Below, one piece after another: positions 1 to 8,968 of a stretch of 64,000 bases of DNA; positions within the stretch are counted from its first letter, which is position 1; every line of letters starts with the position of its first letter. The stretch lies in NCBI RefSeq assembly GCF_900104145.1, contig NZ_FNLB01000006.1, forward strand, positions 579,001-643,000, in the 5' to 3' direction. The notes beneath the pieces are model-generated. The model was not told the DNA's origin. It searched no databases and saw nothing but the letters and a program-made list of their open reading frames with translations. This DNA is from Pseudovibrio sp. Tun.PSC04-5.I4 (lineage in GTDB: Bacteria; Pseudomonadota; Alphaproteobacteria; Rhizobiales; Stappiaceae). A program made the translations under genes and the position numbers.

Positions 1-876
1 TCCGGGATGTTGCTTGTTTAACTCATTGATAAACGATTGAAATTGCTCAGGCTTTACGAACGCGCGAAACTGCTGCTCGCTCACCATGTTCAGTGCAATG
101 GCATCCTCAAAGTCATGAACGCCATAAGCAATATCATCCGCCAGATCCATAATGGAGCAATCAAAGGATTTGTAGGAGGTCTTGCCGTGCTCACCTTTCT
201 TAGCCATCACGCGCGTAAACTCGCTGCGATCAGAAGCACTTAGCGGATCTAAGATCCAGTCAACAACCTCCGCCTCGCTATCAAGATAACACTTGGGCGG
301 TCTTGCACTCTTACGATCAATCAACCGCAACGAGGTCGGAACCGGATTTAGCACCGGTGTACTTCCGGTATTGGTAGCAGAGAAGGGAGCAGGATATTTC
401 AACGTGCCGAGCAACGTACTCCGTGTGAAGTTAAGCCCATGATCTTTCGACATTTTCTCCAGTTTAGAGATCAGCCGCAAAGTCTGTCCATTGCCCTCAA
501 ACCCACCAAAATCCCTCATGCAGTAGTTCAACGCCACCTCACCACCATGCTCAAATGGAGGATGCCCAAGGTCATGACAGTAAGAGATCACCTGCACTTG
601 TGTCTGACTTGGCAAGTACTTAGCACCCGCATGGCTTTTATGATTGTGCTCCAAACTGCGAATAAGCCCAGATGCAATTTGTGCAACTTCCAGAGTATGG
701 GTCAAACGCGTGCGATAAAAATCACTATCCCCCAAATTGAGGATCTGGGTTTTGCCCTGCAACCGACGAAACGCATGTGAATGAACGATCCGGCCAAAAT
801 CTATCTCCGCCGTGCTACGCCCATCATTTGTTGAGGAGCTGGATTTCTCCTGCCGTTCACTCCAATCAATCCCCAC
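1..876 (-). CDS. dgt: dGTP triphosphohydrolase, partial (3' end outside window)
   Basis: HD-domain dNTP triphosphohydrolase of the dGTPase family, which converts dGTP (and often other dNTPs) to the nucleoside plus tripolyphosphate and so trims dNTP pools. The frame runs off the left edge, so only the first 292 codons are present. The metal-binding HD signature is intact: His60 in RLTHTLEV, His101-Asp102 in CHDLGHPPFEH, and Asp244 in MDLADDIAYG. The start is a GTG behind a GGGGGA ribosome-binding sequence; the frame is closed by TAA six codons further upstream and no ATG is available nearby. Because it has neither a stop in the window nor an ATG, it is easily missed by simple ORF calling. Family assignment is firm; substrate specificity is inferred. 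Confidence 0.93.
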   Translation of the reverse strand, partial: MGIDWSERQEKSSSSTNDGRSTAEIDFGRIVHSHAFRRLQGKTQILNLGDSDFYRTRLTHTLEVAQIASGLIRSLEHNHKSHAGAKYLPSQTQVQVISYCHDLGHPPFEHGGEVALNYCMRDFGGFEGNGQTLRLISKLEKMSKDHGLNFTRSTLLGTLKYPAPFSATNTGSTPVLNPVPTSLRLIDRKSARPPKCYLDSEAEVVDWILDPLSASDRSEFTRVMAKKGEHGKTSYKSFDCSIMDLADDIAYGVHDFEDAIALNMVSEQQFRAFVKPEQFQSFINELNKQHPG

Positions 877-957
877 TGTAATTCCCCCAAAGCTTTATCA
901 AGCTATTGATAGCAAAATGCCCCACCAATTTGGCAGGGCATGAAATTTCACCGGTAT

Positions 958-1611
958 TTAGTCTTTAAGAAGATTTCCAAAAAAAGCGGCGGTTTCCTTG
1001 GCAGCCTGCTCAATGTTCCCCTTCCATGTGGCAGGAGAAGCACCACGTGGAGCAAGGTCGTGATTGCCATCTTCAAGCCAATGGAGACGAACAAACTCCG
1101 GCAATTCAACCGCTTCCACATCAAGCTGGCAGCCCATCTGGTCACGATCCCCTTGCGCGATCAAAATAGGCCGTTGAGACTTTTGCAGTGGCTCAAAGCG
1201 CCAATCAGCAAGTTCTTTCTTGGCAGAGGTGTGGAACGGGTACCCAAGGCACACGATACCCACAACTCGCGCCGGCAAACTCTCAGAACCAGCCAGCATA
1301 GCCGCAACGCGCCCACCCATGGATTTTCCACCAATTAAAACAGGGCCTTCTGTTTCTTCAGCGATGGCTTGAACCACATTCTGGTATTCACTAATGAGCT
1401 TGTCAGCACGTGGAGGAGGCGCCTTCTTGCCAGTCTCACGTCGTTTAGCCATATAGCCAAACTCGAACCTAGCAACGGCAATGCCGTTCTGTGCAGCTGC
1501 GTCCGCAAAGCGGTTCATAAAATTGGCATCCATCGGCGCACCGGCACCATGAGCCAGAATAAGGGTGCCTAAGCAGTCCCCTTCAGGACGTGTCCATAAA
1601 ATCTCTGTCAT
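958..1611 (-). CDS. alpha/beta hydrolase, Tex30/KANL3 type
   Basis: Small single-domain alpha/beta hydrolase (217 aa) without signal peptide, so cytoplasmic. The oxyanion-loop motif LAHGAGAP is at residues 19-26, and the nucleophile elbow GGKSMGGR places the catalytic Ser at 97. A plausible acid follows in LIAQGDRDQMG, and a His lies in DGNHDLAP near 184. This arrangement matches the Tex30/KANL3-like hydrolases (COG3571), whose bacterial substrates are unknown. ATG start. It stands alone between the dGTPase and a divergent sterol-desaturase gene. Confidence 0.85.
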   Translation of the reverse strand: MTEILWTRPEGDCLGTLILAHGAGAPMDANFMNRFADAAAQNGIAVARFEFGYMAKRRETGKKAPPPRADKLISEYQNVVQAIAEETEGPVLIGGKSMGGRVAAMLAGSESLPARVVGIVCLGYPFHTSAKKELADWRFEPLQKSQRPILIAQGDRDQMGCQLDVEAVELPEFVRLHWLEDGNHDLAPRGASPATWKGNIEQAAKETAAFFGNLLKD

Positions 1612-1726
1612 GCTGGCATTTTAGCGCTTCTTTCATACTAAAAGTGACAGGAAATTTACTTGTCCCCGCCTTCGATACTGCCCATATTAAGAATATCTAA
1701 TATAATTGCGCCGATATCGCACGGGA

Positions 1727-2590
1727 ATGGAATTGGAATACATCATGGAAGAAGGCACAATTCGCTTAGGGATATTTGCAGGTGCGTTCCTTGTGTTCGC
1801 CCTTCTGGAAATATTTATCCCCCGGCGTTCAGAGTCTCAAGAGCGGCCACGGCGCTGGTCAACCAACCTTATTCTCTCTGTGATCAATACTTTGATGCTG
1901 CGCTTTGCCCTGCCGATTGCAGCGGTCTCAACAGCGTATTGGGCACAAACCAACGACTTCGGTCTTGCAAATTGGTTCGACCTAAACGCCTTTGTTGCTG
2001 GCACAATTGCATTTTTTGCACTGGACTTCGCAGTCTGGGCGATGCACGTCGCCAGCCACAAAATCCCGTTCCTTTGGCACATGCACAAAGTTCACCACAC
2101 AGATCCGCGCTTTGATGTGACAACGGCCCTTCGGTTCCACCCAATGGAAATTGCCCTATCCATGCTGTGGAAGGTTGGCGTTGTCGCACTGCTCGGTGCT
2201 CCCGTTCTTTCAGTGGTTATTTTTGAGGTGGTTCTCAATGCAGCAGCCATGTTCAACCATGCCAACATCAAACTCCCGGACCGGGCTGATCGTGTTCTGA
2301 GATGGGTGATTGTAACGCCGGATATGCACCGTATTCACCATTCAACGCGCCCAATTGAGACCGATAGCAACTACGGTTTCAACTTCCCGTGGTGGGACAG
2401 AGTGTTCTCGACCTACACACAGGATCCCAAAGGTGGGCAGGAGAATATTGTCTTCGGCCTTAAGGAGTTTCAAGGCAAGGAACCACGTCAACTTGGATGG
2501 TCTTTGTTGTTACCTTTCAAAGCCTTGACACATGTGCAGGGCTGGCTCACCAGCAAGGTCAACAAGGATGGAACCCCAAAAGCAGGCTAG
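1727..2590 (+). CDS. sterol desaturase / fatty acid hydroxylase family protein
   Basis: Integral-membrane di-iron enzyme of the fatty acid hydroxylase superfamily, about 287 aa. The histidine clusters that bind the iron pair are all visible: HVASHK, HMHKVHH, a lone HP, HANIK and DMHRIHH. Hydrophobic stretches lie near residues 8-27, 45-60, 75-95 and 140-170. Such proteins hydroxylate or desaturate lipids (sterols, hopanoids, fatty acids); the substrate cannot be told from sequence. The frame extends upstream to a TTG at 1706, and an in-frame ATG at 1745 is another possible start. The ATG at 1727 is a compromise, since no convincing ribosome-binding site separates them. Confidence 0.85.
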   Translation: MELEYIMEEGTIRLGIFAGAFLVFALLEIFIPRRSESQERPRRWSTNLILSVINTLMLRFALPIAAVSTAYWAQTNDFGLANWFDLNAFVAGTIAFFALDFAVWAMHVASHKIPFLWHMHKVHHTDPRFDVTTALRFHPMEIALSMLWKVGVVALLGAPVLSVVIFEVVLNAAAMFNHANIKLPDRADRVLRWVIVTPDMHRIHHSTRPIETDSNYGFNFPWWDRVFSTYTQDPKGGQENIVFGLKEFQGKEPRQLGWSLLLPFKALTHVQGWLTSKVNKDGTPKAG

Positions 2591-2593
2591 GCT

Positions 2594-3541
2594 CTAAAAG
2601 AACCCGCGAGGGAAATAACGCAAGTAAAGCTCACCCAATCTTCCATTGGTTTGAAGGCGGGAGAGACCAAGATTGATCGCGTTCAACGTCTTGGTGTTTC
2701 CCGCTTTTGTTGCAATAGCAAGCCCACCGCCAAAGTAGCCCGGATCTAACCAGGGGCCTCCGGCGAACTTACAACAACTCTCTGCCGCTTTTGTATCCAG
2801 CCAAAACGACAAACGCATTCCATCACCAAACAAGGCATCAACTTCGGAGCTGATGATCGCTTTGCGTGCAAGCTCTTCACTATCAAAGGGAACTGGAATG
2901 GCGTCCTGGAAAAACCTTTCCAAAAAGGCCTCATGCCGAGAGCCAATAACAACAGCAATTTTCTTGCTTTCCATCGTATCTGGGAGCGGGTTCAAGCTAC
3001 TATTTTTTGTGATCACGAACCGACCCGGAAACCGCATGTAAACTCGTGAAAACTGCAGTTGGTTCAAGATGTCTGGAGTAATCGTTAGACCTGCAATAAT
3101 CGCGTCTGCTTCTCCGTTCACAACCGTGTTGGCAAGGTGTCCAAAGGGTCTGATCTCGAGGCTACAGGCAATTTTGAGGTTTTGGCAAATTTCCCGTGCC
3201 AGATCAATGTTGTACCCCATCAGGCGTTGTTCACTGTCGCGAAACACAAAAGGCGGGAAATCATCAGCCGCAACAAACCTGATTTTCTCGGGTGCCTTAC
3301 CTGTCGAGCTAATCCCGGACTGGCCTCCAGAAAAAATCGGAATGGTGATCGTGGAGTTTTTTCTTCGCTCTAAGTTGGCTGCCGACATCCCTTCTTTTCC
3401 AGGGGCTAATAAAGGAGAGCTCCGGGAATCCTCCCGTTCAATTGTGCCATTCGCATTCTGTGCCACAGCATCTGAAGCTGCAATAAAGAGTGGCTGGGCG
3501 ATACCGCCAACAAGCAATATGAAGAATGCAAGGAAACGCAA
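2594..3541 (-). CDS. periplasmic solute-binding protein, SBP_bac_3 family
   Basis: Type II periplasmic-binding-fold protein (315 aa) of the amino-acid/polar-compound family. The first about 28 residues form a Sec signal peptide with a VAQ-type cleavage region, so it is exported. A low-complexity linker to about residue 85 precedes the binding domain, which begins IRFVAADDFPPFVF and contains the family pattern GYNIDLAREI, then EADAIIAGLTIT. No permease or ATPase gene is next to it, so it is an orphan binding protein or a sensor-type one. The only near start is TTG at 3541; the frame is blocked by TAG a few codons upstream. It ends three bases from the convergent desaturase gene. Confidence 0.8.
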   Translation of the reverse strand: MRFLAFFILLVGGIAQPLFIAASDAVAQNANGTIEREDSRSSPLLAPGKEGMSAANLERRKNSTITIPIFSGGQSGISSTGKAPEKIRFVAADDFPPFVFRDSEQRLMGYNIDLAREICQNLKIACSLEIRPFGHLANTVVNGEADAIIAGLTITPDILNQLQFSRVYMRFPGRFVITKNSSLNPLPDTMESKKIAVVIGSRHEAFLERFFQDAIPVPFDSEELARKAIISSEVDALFGDGMRLSFWLDTKAAESCCKFAGGPWLDPGYFGGGLAIATKAGNTKTLNAINLGLSRLQTNGRLGELYLRYFPRGFF

Positions 3542-3605
3542 AAGCTGTCCAATCCTGTTTAAAATATGGCGCTAGCCTAACGGGAAATTCTCAAGGAGAT
3601 ACTAA

Positions 3606-5750
3606 GTGAATGTCTGCGAGAGGAAAAGACCTGCAACCGCATATCAACCTCCCCAATTAACAGGAGAGGAGATTGATGGGCAGGAAAACAGAGTTGGTAT
3701 GAACGCACCACTTTCCGTACGCCAAGCAAACACGCTGCGTTCTCTCTCCTTGTCTATTGGGTGCGTTGAAAACCAAACCTCATTGCAAGCAAGCCAAGCT
3801 CTTAAAAAGAGAATGGTCTCGATTAACCCGCTGGAAGAACATATTGAAAATGCGGGATATTCCCATGGATATTTGGGAGAGGGGCATCGACCAGAGTACA
3901 AAAACATCCGTAAAAAAACTCAAACCCGTTATGTCCCTGAATTTCTCAAATATGATAATGCGTTGGAACGGGATGTCCTTCTGCAATGCAATTGCTCAGA
4001 AGCTTTGATTTCATTTGCACAAACGCGCATGGAGAAAAGCTGCACCAGTGTCAGCCACTATCTGATTGAGCAGGGTTTTCTGGACGTGGCAGTTTTTTAT
4101 TGGGGCGTATCTGGGCGGATGAATATTCGCTTTGCGCAGGCCGGTAGCTTGTCTTCCATCGCACCAATTGATGACAAGTTAAAGCCATTTGAGACGGAAG
4201 GCATTCTCTTCGTTCCGGCATTGGATTTGAATCAAAAGGTGGTCTTTGCAGCGGCTCCCTTAGGGCATCAGCTGGGGGCCTTTGAAAAAGCACTTAGTCA
4301 CTTTGACGAGGCAACTCACAAAATTGTACTTGTCATTCCGCAATATCAAGAAGTGCTTACGGTCACCACCGCCAGCTCCAACGCATTGGCCAATGATGAC
4401 CTGTCCATGTCAGCGTTGAACCGGTTTATGCCATCGCAACGCAAGCTTCTTACAATCTCACCGGTCATTTTTCTTGGTGCGCTCGGCTTTGCCTCTGAGC
4501 ATCTCTATTGGTTAGGCATGGCCTTGTTGACGATTTCGCTCGGTGCAATTGGCATCCTTCGCTTGGCTTCGGCATTTTCATATTCAGACAAAGACGAGAT
4601 CAAAGTTCCCAATATCACGAACTGGCCACAGTATACTGTGCTGGTTCCTCTCTACAAAGAAGCTGCCATCTGCCGACAGTTGGTCGATGCTCTGGAGGCA
4701 TTGGACTATCCCAAAGAAGCTTTGGATATCATTTTTCTTGTCGAGCAAGAGGATGATCTCACCCAGAAACACTTGCGGAAGCTGCTCAAAATGAGCATGC
4801 GAATGATCGTTCTTCCGTCCGGAAAACCACAAACCAAACCCAGAGCGCTTTCAGTCGGATTAGCCGCAACCAAAAGTGAGTTTGTGACCGTTTTTGATGC
4901 AGAAGACCGGCCAGAGCCGCAACAACTCAAAAAAGCTATTTGCCAGTTCGCGTTGGAGGGACATGATGTTTCCTGCTTGCAGGCCTCTCTGTCCATCGAT
5001 CATGCTGAAGATAAATGGCTGGTACGCCAGTTCGCGTTTGAGTATTCCGCGCTGTTTGATGTGTTCCTGCCATTCCTATCACGGCGCAATCTTTTGCTGC
5101 CACTTGGCGGAACATCCAACCACTTCAGAGTGAGCGCTTTGCGCAAAGTTGGTGGATGGGACCCTTTCAACGTGACAGAAGATGCTGATCTGGCAGTCCG
5201 TTTTGCCCGACATGGTTTTAATACCAAAACGTTGAAGAGCACGACTTATGAGGAAGCGCCGCTCACGTTGACTGCATGGTTACACCAGAGAACCAGGTGG
5301 CACAAAGGGTGGATACAAACACTCGCTGTCCACCTGCGCAATCCAGTTTTGACCTACCAGCAATTGGGTTTCAAGAACTTCGCCATGTTATTGTTGATGT
5401 TTATGGGCGGAATGTTGTGCCTTTGGGCGGCCCCACTAACAGTAGTCGCATTCACTCGCATTCTCTGGAACTATCATCAGATAGGCGCTGAAGCGCTGAA
5501 TGGCTTTAGCATCTATGCTCTGTTCTGCTTTTTATTCGGCTTGGGAGGCACCGTCGCAACCGTCCTTCAAGGCAGTGCGAAAAGGAAATTCCGACCAACA
5601 TTACTCGAGATCCTGAGTATACCGCTCTATTGGGTGTTGGGATGTATTGCCTCTTACAAAGCGCTTATCGAGTTTTTCGTTAAACCGCATTATTGGCGTA
5701 AAACCGAACACGGTGTTGCTCAGCAAAGAGGCAAACAACACGAAGGCTAA
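3606..5750 (+). CDS. membrane glycosyltransferase, GT2/CESA-like, with N-terminal extension
   Basis: Processive-type family 2 glycosyltransferase, 714 aa. The catalytic domain begins about residue 335 (WPQYTVLVPLYKE). It has the UDP-sugar site VFDAEDRPEP, a TED acceptor motif (NVTEDADL) and the QxxRW-type motif HQRTRWHKGW, so it should be active. One hydrophobic pair lies near residues 285-315 and at least three more segments follow the QRTRW motif, placing the active site on the cytoplasmic face of the inner membrane. Residues about 120-265 resemble the MshEN/GspE N-terminal fold seen in some rhizobial glycosyltransferases. GTG start with AAGGAG seven bases upstream. The product (glycolipid or polysaccharide) is unknown, and no export genes adjoin. 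Confidence 0.85.
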   Translation: MNVCERKRPATAYQPPQLTGEEIDGQENRVGMNAPLSVRQANTLRSLSLSIGCVENQTSLQASQALKKRMVSINPLEEHIENAGYSHGYLGEGHRPEYKNIRKKTQTRYVPEFLKYDNALERDVLLQCNCSEALISFAQTRMEKSCTSVSHYLIEQGFLDVAVFYWGVSGRMNIRFAQAGSLSSIAPIDDKLKPFETEGILFVPALDLNQKVVFAAAPLGHQLGAFEKALSHFDEATHKIVLVIPQYQEVLTVTTASSNALANDDLSMSALNRFMPSQRKLLTISPVIFLGALGFASEHLYWLGMALLTISLGAIGILRLASAFSYSDKDEIKVPNITNWPQYTVLVPLYKEAAICRQLVDALEALDYPKEALDIIFLVEQEDDLTQKHLRKLLKMSMRMIVLPSGKPQTKPRALSVGLAATKSEFVTVFDAEDRPEPQQLKKAICQFALEGHDVSCLQASLSIDHAEDKWLVRQFAFEYSALFDVFLPFLSRRNLLLPLGGTSNHFRVSALRKVGGWDPFNVTEDADLAVRFARHGFNTKTLKSTTYEEAPLTLTAWLHQRTRWHKGWIQTLAVHLRNPVLTYQQLGFKNFAMLLLMFMGGMLCLWAAPLTVVAFTRILWNYHQIGAEALNGFSIYALFCFLFGLGGTVATVLQGSAKRKFRPTLLEILSIPLYWVLGCIASYKALIEFFVKPHYWRKTEHGVAQQRGKQHEG

Positions 5751-5759
5751 TTGTTCCGT

Positions 5760-6221
5760 TCAATGGAAGGCCTTAAACGGCCATCCCATATCGAGTGCAT
5801 TCATCGTTTGAGAGCAAGGCATCCCATCATAAAACTGGGTTAAAGCCCTCAAAAATATAGTGGGATCATCAGCTGCAAGCGCAAACAAGGTCATGGAGCT
5901 ACGGACCTTCATGCTGTCGATCTCACCAAGAATTTGACGAGAGGTCAGTGCTCTCTGATTGAGGAGCAGCTCACAACAGCCCCGCAGGCGGGTCGTCAGC
6001 ATTGGGTTTGACAAGTATGTTTGTGCTTCGGAAAGATCCTCAATGCCATAAAAGTGCGCTGTGGAGGATCGACCAAGTCGCCGGAGTTGTGGAAAGATGA
6101 ACCAGATCCAGTGGCTTGTCTTTTTGCCGTTAGATAGTTCGCGAACAACTTCGCCATAAACCGGATCTTGTGCAATCACAAAACGCGTGAGGTCGTCCCT
6201 CATTGCTCTAACCATATCCAT
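5760..6221 (-). CDS. DUF1810 domain-containing protein
   Basis: Compact 153-aa protein that is one complete DUF1810 domain (YbiA/NADAR-like superfamily). Diagnostic stretches are DLTRFVIAQDPVY, SHWIWFIFPQLRRLG, YGIEDLSEAQTYL and the C-terminal MDALDMGW-like segment. No signal peptide or membrane segment. NADAR-superfamily proteins have been linked to nucleotide-derivative or ADP-ribose chemistry, but no activity is established for DUF1810. ATG start. The gene is convergent with the glycosyltransferase and nine bases from it. Confidence 0.88.
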   Translation of the reverse strand: MDMVRAMRDDLTRFVIAQDPVYGEVVRELSNGKKTSHWIWFIFPQLRRLGRSSTAHFYGIEDLSEAQTYLSNPMLTTRLRGCCELLLNQRALTSRQILGEIDSMKVRSSMTLFALAADDPTIFLRALTQFYDGMPCSQTMNALDMGWPFKAFH

Positions 6222-6394
6222 ACCTCTGAACCGGATAACTCTTGCATTTGCACTATGCGAGGTTTTGCAGACTTAGAAACAATCGCCATTCAGGGTATTA
6301 AGAGCAGCAGCCAGAATATTCTGGTTCCCTGGGACGATGGAAAACCTAGCACTCCGTGAGAATTCACCAGTAAAAAAATCGATGAAACAGAGTA

Positions 6395-6468
6395 TGGAGC
6401 GGGTGAAGGGAATTGAACCCTCGTCTTAAGCTTGGGAAGCTTCTGCTCTACCATTGAGCTACACCCGC
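6395..6468 (-). tRNA. tRNA-Gly (anticodon CCC)
   Basis: A complete cloverleaf can be folded by eye on the minus strand. The acceptor stem is GCGGGTG/CACCCGC, the D arm GCTC/GAGC, and the anticodon loop TTCCCAA gives anticodon CCC, reading GGG. The T arm is GAGGG/CCCTT around TTCGATT. The 3' CCA is encoded. The outermost anticodon-stem pair is a G-A mismatch. It closely resembles other bacterial tRNA-Gly(CCC). Confidence 0.95.
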
Positions 6469-6696
6469 ATGCAAACTTCATAATATTGTGCAAATTTATG
6501 ATAGGTCTTGTGGATATCGTCAAGCCTCTGAAAACTAAGAAGTAAGTTAGGTAGTATATTTTGTAGGTTACTACTCCTAGTTCTTGTTGGTTTCTTCATT
6601 CCTACATACCTATTTTGAATTGGCCTTTTTCAACTTGAAACTGCCCGATATATTCTTAGGGTGGGCGAAATGCTTAAGTGAGGTGTAGGTGTCAAA

Positions 6697-7494
6697 ATGC
6701 GGGCTAAGTTGCGATCCATAATTGAAAGCCGTAATTGGGAATACACAATCATAAGTATTATTGTTTTGAATGCGGTCGTCTTGGGTCTTGATACAAGCCA
6801 AATGCTTATTGCGCATTATGGCGAGGCACTACATTTACTTGATGAAGTTATTCTCGGGATCTTTGTTGTCGAATTAACGCTTCGCATCATAGCGTTCGGA
6901 CCTAAGTTCTTCAAAGGCCCTTGGAATCTCTTTGATTTCTTCATTATCAGTATTGCAGCTATTCCTGCTACCGGCCCTGCCACCATTCTTCGGTCGCTGA
7001 GAATTCTTCGTATCCTGCGGTTGATCTCGGTCGTTCCATCTTTGAGAAGTGTTATTGGTGGTTTGATTGCTGCACTGCCGGGAATGGGCTCTATTGTCCT
7101 GTTAATGGCACTGGTATTTTACGTGTTCTCCGTCATGGCGACGCGGCTCTATGGAATTGTCTTCCCGGAATGGTTCGGGTCAATCGGCGCATCAGCCTAT
7201 TCTCTGTTTCAGATTATGACTCTGGAAAGCTGGAGTATGGGCATCGTACGTCCGGTCATGGAAGTTTACCCAAATGCCTGGATGTTCTTTATTCCTTTCA
7301 TCCTGTGTACGGCCTTCACTGTGTTGAATCTATTTATTGGTATCATTGTAGCGGCCATGCAGCAGGAGCATGAAAAGGACCTGGAGGAAGATCGCATTAA
7401 CGTCCATGAAGAAACACGGCAGGTGCTGTTCGAACTGAAAGAACTAAAAGATGAGCTGAAAGAAGGGCTCGCACAGCTTAAAAAAGACCGTTAG
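6697..7494 (+). CDS. voltage-gated sodium channel, NavAb/NaChBac family
   Basis: Single-domain, six-transmembrane ion channel of 265 aa that would assemble as a tetramer in the inner membrane. S4 carries arginines at every third position (RSLRILRILRL, about residues 105-115). The pore loop contains TLESWSM at residues 175-181, the sodium selectivity filter of bacterial Nav channels such as NavAb, followed by GIVRPVMEVYP. S6 is followed by a charged amphipathic C-terminal helix (about 222-262) typical of the four-helix bundle that holds the tetramer. ATG start behind a weak AGGTG. It stands alone between tRNA-Gly and a phosphatidyltransferase. In other marine and alkaliphilic bacteria these channels serve motility, chemotaxis or pH homeostasis; the role here is unknown. 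Confidence 0.95.
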   Translation: MRAKLRSIIESRNWEYTIISIIVLNAVVLGLDTSQMLIAHYGEALHLLDEVILGIFVVELTLRIIAFGPKFFKGPWNLFDFFIISIAAIPATGPATILRSLRILRILRLISVVPSLRSVIGGLIAALPGMGSIVLLMALVFYVFSVMATRLYGIVFPEWFGSIGASAYSLFQIMTLESWSMGIVRPVMEVYPNAWMFFIPFILCTAFTVLNLFIGIIVAAMQQEHEKDLEEDRINVHEETRQVLFELKELKDELKEGLAQLKKDR

Positions 7495-7705
7495 CAATCT
7501 GCCAATGTTGAAGGGAAAGCTTGGAAGACACCACGAAAAGTGGATCAAGTTTCTCATGGTTTTAAGCCGGAAAATGGTAAGGGTGCTGCACATTATCAAG
7601 TTTGCTGAAGTTTTGTTGATCAGGTGCGTGTGGATTGCGAGTGCCACTGTGTAGGCACTCCGCAAAAAAAGCCCTAAGACAGCAACATATCTAATAGGAT
7701 ACGAT

Positions 7706-8332
7706 ATGTTTGACGCAAAACTTCGCCGCTATATTGATCCCCCGCTCAACAAAATGGGCAAGGGGCTCGCAGAGCTCGGGATTACAGCTAATGCTGTTAC
7801 CTTTGTCGGGTTGGGTTTTGGGTTGGCAGCAGCAGCTGCCGTCGCTATTGGCCATTACAACACGGCCTTGCTGTTCATCTTGCTCAACCGGTTCGCAGAT
7901 GGTCTGGACGGAGCAATCGCACGGGCAGCAGGATCAACGGACCTCGGCGGGTTTTACGACATCACCTTCGACTTCATATTTTATGGGGCAATTCCACTAG
8001 CATTCGGATTTGTTGCACCAGAGCAGAACGCTTTAGCAGCGGCCGCACTTCTTTTCAGTTTTTACATTAACGGTTCCACCTTCCTCGCATTTGCGACATT
8101 GGCACAAAAGCTAAGTATCAAAACCTCTTTGCGAGGTAAAAAGTCGTTTTACTACCTTGGTGGGCTGGCTGAAGGATTTGAAACCATTGGTGTATTCGTC
8201 GCATTTTGTCTATTTCCCTCTTATTTTTCATGGGTTGCGTGGATTTTTGCTGTGATCTGCACACTTTCGGCAATTTCTCGGGTTTTCATGGTTCGGCATA
8301 TGGTCTTGAACCGTTCTAATACGTCTTCATGA
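7706..8332 (+). CDS. CDP-alcohol phosphatidyltransferase family protein
   Basis: Integral-membrane phospholipid-synthesis enzyme (208 aa). The complete family motif D-x2-DG-x2-AR-x8-G-x3-D-x3-D is present from DGLDGAIAR through GGFYDITFD (about residues 72-96). These residues bind the two metal ions and the CDP group. About five to six hydrophobic helices surround it. The enzyme joins a CDP-activated lipid to an alcohol; the alcohol (glycerol phosphate, inositol phosphate, serine or other) cannot be assigned from this motif. ATG start with AGGA upstream. The 200 bases before it show nothing recognisable. Confidence 0.88.
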   Translation: MFDAKLRRYIDPPLNKMGKGLAELGITANAVTFVGLGFGLAAAAAVAIGHYNTALLFILLNRFADGLDGAIARAAGSTDLGGFYDITFDFIFYGAIPLAFGFVAPEQNALAAAALLFSFYINGSTFLAFATLAQKLSIKTSLRGKKSFYYLGGLAEGFETIGVFVAFCLFPSYFSWVAWIFAVICTLSAISRVFMVRHMVLNRSNTSS

Positions 8333-8441
8333 GATAGCTGGTCTTGCGAAGAAGTGGCAGAAAAGGTTAGACTTTTGAGAAATGGGATGCGTACCGCTGC
8401 GAGCAATCGCAGCTGATTAGTCCTCAAAAATGGGTTGTGCT

Positions 8442-8834
8442 ATGTATCGTGCCGTTACCCGAGATATACAAATCACTGTGGAACCGTATTATCTTGCCGA
8501 TGAATCTACCCCGGAAGATGATCAGTTCTTTTGGGCCTATACAGTATCAATTGAGAACCAGGGGGAAAAAGCAGTTCAGCTGCGTTCTCGCCATTGGCAC
8601 ATCATTGATGCGAATGGGCATTCTCAAGAGGTCAATGGGGCAGGGGTTGTTGGTGAGGAGCCGGTTATAGAGCCGGGAAACTCGTTCCAGTATACATCTG
8701 GCTGCCCGCTCAACACATCCTCTGGCATTATGACGGGCAACTACCGCATGCAAACGCAAGAAGGCGAGTTCTTTGCCGCAAAGATACCAGCCTTTTCTCT
8801 AGACCTGCCGGATATGATTAAGACAGTGCATTAA
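8442..8834 (+). CDS. apaG: ApaG domain protein
   Basis: Full-length ApaG/DUF525 protein (about 130 aa), a small immunoglobulin-like beta sandwich. Signature stretches are TVEPYYL, YTVSIENQG, SRHWHIIDANG, VNGAGVVGEEP, SGCPLNTSSGIMTG and IPAFSLDLP. ApaG was named for an association with diadenosine-tetraphosphate hydrolase and with Co/Mg resistance in enterobacteria; its biochemical role remains unclear. The frame also has an ATG at 8430. The ATG at 8442 was chosen because alphaproteobacterial homologues begin MYRA(V/L)TR. A hairpin follows the stop codon. Confidence 0.93.
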   Translation: MYRAVTRDIQITVEPYYLADESTPEDDQFFWAYTVSIENQGEKAVQLRSRHWHIIDANGHSQEVNGAGVVGEEPVIEPGNSFQYTSGCPLNTSSGIMTGNYRMQTQEGEFFAAKIPAFSLDLPDMIKTVH

Positions 8835-8855
8835 GCGGGCAGAATATCTGCCCGC
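8835..8855 (+). terminator. hairpin after apaG
   Basis: Perfect 8-bp inverted repeat GCGGGCAG / CTGCCCGC around a 5-base loop, beginning immediately after the apaG stop. It lacks a T-run on either strand, so it may be a factor-assisted terminator or mRNA-stabilising hairpin between the convergent apaG and TerB-like genes. A second inverted repeat, GCTATCC / GGATAGC, lies at 8943-8959. Confidence 0.45.
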
Positions 8856-8968
8856 GAAAGTCATCATGTATTCAAGCGCGTTCCCGAAACGTGGAGCCGA
8901 ACTTCGGACCGGAACACGCGTGATAACAAATAGGCCGCTCGGGCTATCCAGATGGATAGCAAACCGCA

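Noticed and set aside
6469..6696. Integration site next to tRNA-Gly
   Set aside because: No integrase gene or repeated tRNA 3' end is visible; the following region is only somewhat AT-rich.
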